From NCBI GenBank assembly GCA_003402705.1, contig QQNF01000011.1, forward strand, positions 1 to 61,305: a DNA stretch of 61,305 nucleotides, given 5' to 3'. This document shows, piece after piece, positions 54,373-61,305 of the stretch (positions are counted from its first letter, which is position 1; each line of letters starts with the position of its first letter). Source of the DNA: Verrucomicrobiota bacterium. Its GTDB lineage: Bacteria; Verrucomicrobiota; Verrucomicrobiia; Verrucomicrobiales; V1-33. The notes under the pieces were generated by a model. It searched no databases, was not told where the DNA came from, and worked only from the letters and a program-made list of their open reading frames with translations. A program made the translations under genes and the position numbers.

Positions 54373-54993
54373 ATGAAAAAGATTCTTACTCTTCTTGCTC
54401 TCGGCACTTCCCTTTGTGCATCCCAAGCGGCGGTGACGCTGAATTCGTCGAATTTCGGCAACGGTCTGGTGACCTCTGACAATTTGGCGCTGGCGACTGG
54501 ATCACTGCGTTTCGGGGTGTTCCCAGCGATTTTCGATTTCGCGGCGAACTCGGCGAACCTTCCTGCGCTGGAAGCGGCGTTTGTACAGGTGTATGCCTAC
54601 ACCGGTGCGATCAACGAGTTTGCGACGGATGGATTCTTCAGCATTTCGCAATCGATTGACAATACGGCTTCGTTTGAAGGGCAATCGTATGCGTCGAGCA
54701 TTGCGGGGCAGAAGATTTATCTCTGGGCGCAGAACACTGGCGCGACGCAGCAGGCGATTTTCTCGACGAGCACGACCTGGAATTCCGGGGTTGGTCTGCC
54801 TCCGTTCGAGTCGAACTTCTCGCCTGACACTGGGGCTCCAGGTCTTGTGGCGCACATTGGGACCCTTGCAGCCGGGCAGGATCTTGGTGCTGGCGCGCCT
54901 GCGCACATGTTGGCCGTGGTGGTTCCGGAGCCGAGCGTGACGCTGTCGGTGGTGATGGGTGGGCTGGCGCTGCTGGTTCGCCGCCGCCGCTGA
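54373..54993 (+). CDS. PEP-CTERM sorting-domain protein, 206 aa
   Basis: Signal peptide (MKKILTLLALGTSLCASQAA). The middle is a single beta-rich domain with Asn/Thr-rich strands (FVQVYAYTGAINEFATDGFF, SSIAGQKIYLWAQNTGATQQ). The C-terminus is a typical exosortase signal: VVPEPSVTLSVVMGGLALLV followed by RRRR. It is unrelated in its main domain to the island proteins at 34-38 kb. The next gene starts 40 bp later on the same strand. Confidence 0.92.
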   Translation: MKKILTLLALGTSLCASQAAVTLNSSNFGNGLVTSDNLALATGSLRFGVFPAIFDFAANSANLPALEAAFVQVYAYTGAINEFATDGFFSISQSIDNTASFEGQSYASSIAGQKIYLWAQNTGATQQAIFSTSTTWNSGVGLPPFESNFSPDTGAPGLVAHIGTLAAGQDLGAGAPAHMLAVVVPEPSVTLSVVMGGLALLVRRRR

Positions 54994-55033
54994 GAGTGGG
55001 AGGGAACAGCAACCAACAACTTGAATGAGACCT

Positions 55034-57007
55034 ATGAAGAAAAAATCCATGAGAGCCATGCTGGCGGGCGGCGCGGTGGCGGCAGCGATGCCTGCGCAGG
55101 CGGCGTTTGTCGAAGTGGTGAACGACATTGGGCAGGACACGCGGTGGACGCGTGACAACGTTTACATTCTTCGGGATGTGATTTATATTCTGCCTCCGGC
55201 GATCCTGACGATCGAACCTGGCACGATTGTGCGGGGTATTGAGGACACGTATTGCGAAGGCGGCGCGGCTGGGGATCAACCTGGAGCGCTGTTTGTGTCG
55301 CGTGGAGCGAAGCTGAATGCGAACGGGACGCCTGATGCGCCGATTATTTTCACGGCGATTGACGATCCGTATGTGCCGGGCGGAGCGGCGACGATTCCGA
55401 CGAGCCTTGCGGCGGTCGGGAGTGGCGCGGCGTGGAGCTTCGCTACGAACGGGTTCACGTTCCCGAAGACCAAGACGACGGGAACTTCGCCCAATGTGGG
55501 TGGTGCGGTGGACAACATCTTCGCGCACTCCGGGCGCTGGGGTGGTGTGGTGCTGCTGGGTCGCGCGCCGATTGGTTATGACGGTGACAACGACACCTCG
55601 TATCTGGCCTACAATGCGGGGACTGGCCTGCAGAGTGGCGATGTGCCCGCCGAGCCGACTGGCGCGACGACGATTCCTTCGACGAACGATGTGAAGGCTG
55701 GGAATGGCGTCGGGTTCGGTCTGATTGAAGGCGGATCGTTCGACACGGTGACGCTGGGCACGGCGTTTTACAACGGGTTGAGTTCCTCGACCTCGTTCCG
55801 CGCGGCGGTGTACGGCGGTGTGAGTGTGGGATCACCGGGTGGGTCGGGAGCGAGCGAGAACGACAACAGCGGTGTGCTGCGGTTCTGCTCGCACCGTTTC
55901 GGCGGCTTCAAGCTGGGTACGGACAACGAAGTGAACGGCGTGACCTTCGGTGCAGTTGGCCGGAGCACGGTGGTGGAGTGGCAGGAAGTGCTGAACAACA
56001 AGGACGACGGATTCGAGTGGTTCGGCGGCTTTGTGAATGCGCGCTACCTGTTCACTGAGTTCCAAGGGGACGACGGGTTTGACGGTGACCAAGGCTTCCA
56101 AGGGAAGCTGCAGTTCCTGTTTGTTCTGTCCGACAGTTCGGGTGGAGCTGATGGTGGACATCCGTCCGGCACGGTGACTGGCCGTCTGGTGGCTGACGCT
56201 TCCGACCGTTTGTTCGAGTGGGACGGGTCCGAGGACAACAACAAGGGCGTGACTCCGAACACGAATCCGCTGTTCTACAACTTCACTGCGATTGGTAACC
56301 GTGGCCTGGGCGTGACGCCTACGGCTGGCAGTTCCGACCAAGGGTTGCTGGCGCGGCGGTCTACGGACGGCGACTGGCGCAACGGGTTGTTCGAGGACGT
56401 CAATTCGAACGTGATGGGTGGAGACTCGACGGCTGGATCGATCGCGATCATCCATCCTTCGACGTACTACTTCAACGTTGGCGCGACGCTGACGGCGAGC
56501 ATGGGCGGCAACACGTTTTCCGGATCGGCGCTGGCGGCGACGTCACTGCGGAAGAAGGGAACGGATTTCCACCGTGACCAGAACGGCCTTGATCCACGGA
56601 TGACGGTGGCGGCACCGGCGCGCGCGGCGGCGGCTGATCTGCCACCATCGGACGGGTTTTTCACGCCGGTGCAACGTTCCGGGGCGATGGCCGACAACAA
56701 CATGCTGATTGGCTGGACGGGGATTGATGCCGTCGGGCTGGTGGACGTTACGAACGTGGATCGTCCTGAGCCGGTGCTTGGGGTGACTGCGGGGAATGCG
56801 TCGGTGTCCTTTGTGGCCGATACGGATGAAGGCAATACGGTGACGTATGCGATCGAGCGTTCGTCCGACCTGCGGGTGTGGACGCCAGTGGCGGTGGTGA
56901 CTGACGGCGGGGCTGGTGATGCGAATGCGGCGGCTGGTCAGGTGACGTGGCAGGATACGGCGGCGGTGAGCGCTTCGCCGCTGCACTACCGGATCATTCC
57001 GCAGTGA
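55034..57007 (+). CDS. secreted beta-helix-type protein, 657 aa
   Basis: Signal peptide (KKKSMRAMLAGGAVAAAMPA). The body matches a family of large exported proteins shared by Bacteroidetes and Verrucomicrobiota: VYILRDVIYILPPAILTIEP, GTIVRGIEDTY, GALFVSRGAKLNANGTPDAP, GRWGGVVLLGRAPIG, FGGFKLGTDNEVNGVTFGAV and NNKDDGFEWFGGFVNARYL, consistent with a right-handed beta-helix. Members are often encoded beside TonB-dependent receptors, as here, and may be surface glycan- or substrate-capturing proteins. An upstream ATG at 55025 would add three residues. A strong terminator follows at 57035. Confidence 0.85.
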   Translation: MKKKSMRAMLAGGAVAAAMPAQAAFVEVVNDIGQDTRWTRDNVYILRDVIYILPPAILTIEPGTIVRGIEDTYCEGGAAGDQPGALFVSRGAKLNANGTPDAPIIFTAIDDPYVPGGAATIPTSLAAVGSGAAWSFATNGFTFPKTKTTGTSPNVGGAVDNIFAHSGRWGGVVLLGRAPIGYDGDNDTSYLAYNAGTGLQSGDVPAEPTGATTIPSTNDVKAGNGVGFGLIEGGSFDTVTLGTAFYNGLSSSTSFRAAVYGGVSVGSPGGSGASENDNSGVLRFCSHRFGGFKLGTDNEVNGVTFGAVGRSTVVEWQEVLNNKDDGFEWFGGFVNARYLFTEFQGDDGFDGDQGFQGKLQFLFVLSDSSGGADGGHPSGTVTGRLVADASDRLFEWDGSEDNNKGVTPNTNPLFYNFTAIGNRGLGVTPTAGSSDQGLLARRSTDGDWRNGLFEDVNSNVMGGDSTAGSIAIIHPSTYYFNVGATLTASMGGNTFSGSALAATSLRKKGTDFHRDQNGLDPRMTVAAPARAAAADLPPSDGFFTPVQRSGAMADNNMLIGWTGIDAVGLVDVTNVDRPEPVLGVTAGNASVSFVADTDEGNTVTYAIERSSDLRVWTPVAVVTDGGAGDANAAAGQVTWQDTAAVSASPLHYRIIPQ

Positions 57008-57034
57008 GCGGGATGCGGGAATGAAAAAATGAGG

Positions 57035-57069
57035 GGAACGGGGCCGGAGACGGCCCCGTTCCTTTTTTT
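57035..57069 (+). terminator. intrinsic terminator after the beta-helix gene
   Basis: A 12-bp perfect stem (57035-57046 with 57051-57062, ggaacggggccg type), gaga loop, then seven T at 57063-57069. An A-run at 57024-57028 upstream may let it work in both directions. Confidence 0.95.
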
Positions 57070-57150
57070 ATTGGCGCTGCTGAAACGAAATTGTCACCTC
57101 AATTGACTGTCTGCCGTGACGTCCTGCGGCATCATCCCCGAGCACCCGCC

Positions 57151-58341
57151 ATGAACCGATTGAGCATGATATCCGGACGCATTCTGTTTTTATCAGTTTT
57201 CAGCTGCGGATTTTCGTGGTTGCGTGGGGAGGGAGTGCCGGAGCTGGTTCCCGGTGTGCCGCTGCCTTTGAAGGGCGTGGAGGAGGCGGAGAAGGTGGTT
57301 GAAGGGGGTGTGGCGCTGGGAGTGGCGGATCATCTGCTGGGGCAGCTGGCGACTGATGAGGACGAGCATTGGAAGGCGCAGACGAGGTTGTGCCGGGCGC
57401 TGATCCTGCAGGGTCGGGATGCGGAGGCGAAGGCGAGGATGAAGACTTTCGGGCCGTCGTATCAATCGCTGCTGGCGGCGACGCTGGCATTGGAGTGGCA
57501 GAGGCGCGGGGTGGCTGGCGAGGCGGCGGAGGCGGCGAAGCTAGCGGAGAAGAGTCTGGCGGCGAGCGACACGTGGAAGACGATGAGGACGAATGCGCTG
57601 CTGGCGGAGCTGGCGCTGGCGCAGCGGGACGAGGTGAAGGCGCGGGAGTGGCTGGCGCGGGTGACGGATCCGCTGGACCGGAGGGCGTGCGAGGCGGAGT
57701 ATATCCTAGCGAAGCCTGAGCCGGAGCAGGTGGATGCGTTTCTGGGACGGCCGGCGAAGGAATTTTTTGCATTTCAGAGCCGGTTGCTGGTGGGATTGGC
57801 GGAGCGTGCGGGACGGGCTGGGCGGAAGGACGAAGCGGGGGAGCTGTTGCGTCGGGCGGCGGCGGTGTGTGTGAGCGCGAGGCATCCTTCGGCGGCGCAG
57901 TCGTTGCCGCCTGTGATTGAGGCGATGCATGGGGCGGGGATGGAGAAGGATGCGCTGGAGACCTTGGAGACGTATGTGGCGATGTGTCGGAGGTATCCGG
58001 ACGATGCGGAGTGGAAGGCACCGTCTCTGGGGGAGGCTGGGCGGTTGTATCGGCAGGTGGGGAAGCCGGAACTTGCGGCTGGGCTGGAGGCGGAGGCGGA
58101 GAAGTCGTCGCGGGCGGTGTTTTTTCTTTATGCACCGGCTGGGTGGGTGGCGTGTGCGCGACTGGCGCTGGGGCGAGGGGACGAGAAGGAGGCGCGGCGG
58201 TTTGTGGGAGAGGCGGTGAAGAATGCGGCGGCTTATCCGCATCCGAGGGGACGGGCGATGGGGTTGTTTGAGACGGCGCTGTATCTGGTTGAAGAGCGGC
58301 AGGAAGCGGCGGCGGAAGTGATGGGAGAACTCAAGAAGTGA
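57151..58341 (+). CDS. exported helical-repeat (TPR-like) protein, 396 aa
   Basis: ATG 57151 starts a signal peptide (NRLSMISGRILFLSVFSCGF, then SWLRGE). The rest is a chain of helical hairpins (VADHLLGQLATDEDEHWKA, RLCRALILQGRDAEAKARM, LAELALAQRDEVKAREWLAR, AERAGRAGRKDEAGELLRRA, ALETLETYVAMCRRYPDDAE, AGRLYRQVGKPELAAGLEAE) typical of TPR-like scaffolds. It ends 2 bp before the TonB-dependent receptor start, so the two are co-transcribed; it may be a periplasmic partner of that receptor. Confidence 0.8.
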   Translation: MNRLSMISGRILFLSVFSCGFSWLRGEGVPELVPGVPLPLKGVEEAEKVVEGGVALGVADHLLGQLATDEDEHWKAQTRLCRALILQGRDAEAKARMKTFGPSYQSLLAATLALEWQRRGVAGEAAEAAKLAEKSLAASDTWKTMRTNALLAELALAQRDEVKAREWLARVTDPLDRRACEAEYILAKPEPEQVDAFLGRPAKEFFAFQSRLLVGLAERAGRAGRKDEAGELLRRAAAVCVSARHPSAAQSLPPVIEAMHGAGMEKDALETLETYVAMCRRYPDDAEWKAPSLGEAGRLYRQVGKPELAAGLEAEAEKSSRAVFFLYAPAGWVACARLALGRGDEKEARRFVGEAVKNAAAYPHPRGRAMGLFETALYLVEERQEAAAEVMGELKK

Positions 58342-58343
58342 GC

Positions 58344-61305
58344 ATGATGGCAAAGAAGCGCATGAAAAGACATCGGGCCGCGGGCGGCGGCATGGCGGGG
58401 CTGGCGGCAGCGGCGATGGTGGCGGGGATGCTGACGGAGGTGCGGGCGCAGGAAGCGGCAGCGGGGCGGGTGACAGGGACGGTGACGGACGAAGATTTCG
58501 GGTATCCGTTGCCTGGGGCGACGGTGGAGGTCGAGGGTGGGGACATTGCGGTGCAGACTGACCGTGAAGGGAATTTCATTATTCCGGCGTTGCCGCCCGG
58601 GGCGTACACGCTGGTGGTGGTGAAGGACGGGTATGCGCGTGGGCGGAGCGGGCGGATTGTGGTGTCGCCCGGGCAGGTGAAGCAGACCGGGGTGAGTCTG
58701 CTGCAGGATGCGGAGGAACTGCCGGTGGTGGAGGTGCTGGCGGAGGAGCCGGAAGCGGCTGCGGTGATGCCATCGATTCAGCTGCAGGCGGACATCAAGG
58801 CGATCGCGAGTGTGCTGGGGAAGGATTTTCTATCGAACACCGGGGCACGGGACGTGGCGGGAGCGGTGACGAAGGTGGTGGGCGTGAACGTGGTGGACGG
58901 GAAGTTTGTGGTTATCCGGGGGTTGAATGACCGGTACAACACGGTGTATCTGAACGGGAACCGGGTGCCGAGCGCGGATCCGGACCGGCGGGCGGTGCCG
59001 CTGGATCTGTTTCCTGCGAGTGTGGTGCAGGACATCATCACGTCGAAGACATTTCTGCCGAATCTGCCGGGGGAGGCGACTGGGGGGCACATTGTGATCA
59101 AGACGCGGAACCGGCCGGAGAAGCCGTTTGTGAATTTCAAGGTCGGGTTGGGATACAACACGCAGACGACGGGGAATCCGGAGTTTCTGACGAATCGCGG
59201 AGGTGGGACGGGGATGTTCGGGAATGCGGATGACCGGGCGCTGCCGGATCTGCTGAAGACGATTGATTATGATCAGTATGCGTTCGGGGAGACTGGGAAC
59301 GACCGGAAAGAGGCGCTAGGGGCGTATGCGATGAAGACGCTTAATCCGGAGATGGGGAGTATCATTGCGGAGCCGCAGCCGGATATGACGGCGGAGGGGA
59401 GCATGGGGACGCCGTTTGAGTTCTGGGGGCGTGAAGCCGGGGTGTTTTTTGCCTTCGACTATCAGAAGCGGTACGGGTACATTCCGGACGAGGTGCAGGG
59501 TCGGGTGGGGTTCCTGCCTGACGGGAAGGAGCAGGAGCCGTATATTCCGGCGACGGTTAGGCGCGGGCTGGAGACGACGCGGGCGGGGGTGCTGATGGGT
59601 GCGTCGGCGAAGACGGGAGATCACAGCGAGATTACGGCGACGTATTTCTTCAACCGGCTGGCGGAGGATTCGACGAATTTCCAGTGGGGGCGGCCGCGTG
59701 GCGAGCCTGATTCGCCGGATTATTCGGTGCGGGAGGCCATTCAGTATTCGCAGCGGCAGTTGCAGACGGTGCAGATTGCGGGTGATTTTGTGTTGAACGA
59801 CGGGCAGACGCTGGGGTTCCGGCCGTCGTTGTCGTGGAACAAGTCGTCGCAGCTGCAGCCTGACAGCCGAGTGTTCACGACGCGGTATGACCTGCAGCGT
59901 GCGGCGGACGGGTTTTCGCCGCAGTATTTCACGCAGCCGACGCCGAGTCTGCCGGCCTTGCGGAGGTACTGGGGGGAGACATTTGACGACAACATATCGG
60001 TGAATGTGGAGTTCGACATGTGGCTGAGCGGGAATAAGGACTCGGAGGATTTTCTGAAGTTCACGATGGGAGGGGGGATCGACGACACGGATCGGCGGTA
60101 TCGCGGGGATACGTTCACGTATGATGAGCGGCTGAACGGGCGGATTTATGATACGACGGTGCAGCCGACGGCTGCGGATCCTGACAGTTTCGGGGATCAT
60201 TTCACGCGATTGAACAGCGAGCTGATCTTGATCCGGGAGTCGCTGTCGCCGGAGTTGTATGATGGCAGCCAGCGGATTGGATCGGGGTTCGGGATGCTGG
60301 ACTGGAAGCAGGGGGATCTTGAGTTTGTGGTGGGGGCGCGTGTGGAGACGACGGACTTCACGATCGATGCGACGAACATCGAGGAGTATGGGAACGTTGG
60401 TGAGTCGTCGAACCCGGGAACGAATCTGGTGCAGCCGGAGGATCTGGAGGAGTACTCGCGGATTACTGGTGGAGAGAATCTCTACAATACGATTATTGCG
60501 GAGGGGAGCAAGGATCCGTATGTGGCGGGGCTGACGCGGGCGAGGATTGTGAGGACGGATGTGCTGCCTGCGGCGGCGTTCACGTGGTCGACGTCGGAGC
60601 ATACGAGAGTGCGGCTAGCGGCGTCGAAGACGGTGGCGCGGCCGTCGTTCAAGGAGATTGCGCCGGTGCCGTTTCTGGACATTTTCGACAACGTGATTTT
60701 CATCGGGAACCGGCGCTTGCAGATGTCGTCGGTTACGAATTACGATGCGAGGTTTGAGTATGGGAACGGGAAGCAGACGGCGGCGGTGTCCCTTTTCACG
60801 AAGATGATCGAGAATCCGATCGAGCTGGAGAATGGTGCGGTGCGGCGGTTTTCGAATGTGGATGACGGGCAGGTGTACGGGATGGAGCTGGAGTATCAGG
60901 GGTCGCTAGGATTTGTGGCGGACGAGCTGGAGGATATCTCGGTGGGGTTCAACTATTCGAAGATTTTCTCGCGTGCGGAGCGGAAGCGGCCGATTTTCGG
61001 GGATGCGTCGCGGCGGTTGCAGGGGCAGCCGGACTACATTCTGAATTTCAACATCGGGTACGATAACAAGGATTGGGGGTTGTACACGGGGATCTTTCTC
61101 AACGTGACTGGGCAGATGCTGGCGCTGGCCGGGGTGAACGAGGAATATCCTGACATTTACCAGATGCCGGTATCGACGCTGGACTGGTCGATTTCGAAGA
61201 AGCTGGGGAAGTCTGCGAAGCTGACGTTCCGGGCGGCGAATCTGCTGGATGCGGAATTTGAGCGGCGGTATGGGGTCAGATCGGAAGAGCACATGTCCGT
61301 GCCCG
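58344..61305 (+). CDS. TonB-dependent outer-membrane receptor (3' end cut)
   Basis: The frame has no stop before the window ends. An N-terminal signal peptide (about 1-35) is followed by a carboxypeptidase-regulatory-like domain (GRVTGTVTDEDFGYPLPGAT, near 41-125). A plug domain (about 150-255) has VTKVVGVNVVDGKFVVIRGL, NDRYNTVYLNGNRVP and GEATGGHIVIKTRNRPEKPF. The rest is barrel strands up to KLTFRAANLLDAEFERRYG, which is close to the usual C-terminus, so perhaps 20-40 residues are missing. From codon 979 the sequence reads RSEEH, which is translated sequencing adapter, not protein. It imports an unknown substrate, probably with the beta-helix and TPR proteins encoded upstream. ATG 58347 is an equally possible start. 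Confidence 0.92.
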   Translation, partial: MMAKKRMKRHRAAGGGMAGLAAAAMVAGMLTEVRAQEAAAGRVTGTVTDEDFGYPLPGATVEVEGGDIAVQTDREGNFIIPALPPGAYTLVVVKDGYARGRSGRIVVSPGQVKQTGVSLLQDAEELPVVEVLAEEPEAAAVMPSIQLQADIKAIASVLGKDFLSNTGARDVAGAVTKVVGVNVVDGKFVVIRGLNDRYNTVYLNGNRVPSADPDRRAVPLDLFPASVVQDIITSKTFLPNLPGEATGGHIVIKTRNRPEKPFVNFKVGLGYNTQTTGNPEFLTNRGGGTGMFGNADDRALPDLLKTIDYDQYAFGETGNDRKEALGAYAMKTLNPEMGSIIAEPQPDMTAEGSMGTPFEFWGREAGVFFAFDYQKRYGYIPDEVQGRVGFLPDGKEQEPYIPATVRRGLETTRAGVLMGASAKTGDHSEITATYFFNRLAEDSTNFQWGRPRGEPDSPDYSVREAIQYSQRQLQTVQIAGDFVLNDGQTLGFRPSLSWNKSSQLQPDSRVFTTRYDLQRAADGFSPQYFTQPTPSLPALRRYWGETFDDNISVNVEFDMWLSGNKDSEDFLKFTMGGGIDDTDRRYRGDTFTYDERLNGRIYDTTVQPTAADPDSFGDHFTRLNSELILIRESLSPELYDGSQRIGSGFGMLDWKQGDLEFVVGARVETTDFTIDATNIEEYGNVGESSNPGTNLVQPEDLEEYSRITGGENLYNTIIAEGSKDPYVAGLTRARIVRTDVLPAAAFTWSTSEHTRVRLAASKTVARPSFKEIAPVPFLDIFDNVIFIGNRRLQMSSVTNYDARFEYGNGKQTAAVSLFTKMIENPIELENGAVRRFSNVDDGQVYGMELEYQGSLGFVADELEDISVGFNYSKIFSRAERKRPIFGDASRRLQGQPDYILNFNIGYDNKDWGLYTGIFLNVTGQMLALAGVNEEYPDIYQMPVSTLDWSISKKLGKSAKLTFRAANLLDAEFERRYGVRSEEHMSVP
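61278..61305. other. Illumina adapter-like sequence at the contig end
   Basis: Bases 61278-61293 equal the first 16 bases of the standard TruSeq adapter (agatcggaagagcaca). The remaining 12 bases match it only partly, as low-quality adapter read-through would. This is an artefact, not genome. Confidence 0.93.

Overview
The window looks like one bacterial contig from a member of the Verrucomicrobiota. Lineage markers are a TIGR02597-type exported protein, PEP-CTERM proteins ending in a short Arg tail, a planctomycete/verrucomicrobial DUF1587/1592/1588/1585 cytochrome-like protein, two ECF sigma factors of the TxW-start type beside zinc-ribbon Ser/Thr kinases, and many secreted beta-rich proteins. 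The 5' end cuts a ThuA-domain gene. The 3' end cuts a TonB-dependent receptor, and the last 28 bases are Illumina adapter-like, so the right edge is an assembly end.

Layout. 1-7 kb: a ThuA gene end, then minus-strand genes including an exported dikinase-like protein, rsgA and a PIN/NYN-like protein. 7-13 kb: a di-haem-motif DUF1592 protein, a methyltransferase, a ribbon-helix-helix protein, a lone ketosynthase divergent from a LolA-like gene, and a PAS-AraC regulator. 13-18 kb: a tight minus-strand run (TPR, D-Ala-D-Ala carboxypeptidase, archaeal-type phosphopantothenate synthetase, copper P-type ATPase, AraC) with three successive 4-bp ATGA overlaps. 18.5-25 kb: hisD, a membrane-anchored PQQ-like propeller, and a Ser/Thr kinase with its ECF sigma factor. 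25-29 kb: a GT4 fusion protein and a GH130 protein translationally coupled. 29-33.7 kb: murJ, tsaC/Sua5, aroK and queG.

Two segments differ in base composition. Segment one (about 33.7-38.2 kb) has an autotransporter-repeat protein and a PEP-CTERM protein that share their N-terminal 220 residues, and it ends at a second copy of the last 75 bp of queG. Segment two (about 39.07-48.7 kb) has an ECF sigma factor, a 1698-residue secreted metzincin-like protein and a kinase/WD40 protein, and it abuts the 3' end of a tRNA-Tyr gene. Both look acquired. A rhodanese gene with resident composition lies between them.

48.9-61.3 kb returns to resident composition: envelope genes (TPR protein, lipoprotein, outer-membrane barrel), a degenerate protease-TPR protein, TIGR02597 and PEP-CTERM proteins, then a beta-helix protein, a TPR protein and a TonB-dependent receptor that resemble an outer-membrane uptake module.

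The most striking global signal is a very strong excess of G over C on the + strand outside the two segments, whichever strand the genes are on. It gives G-ending codons to plus-strand genes and C-ending codons to minus-strand genes, and creates many long false reading frames opposite real genes.
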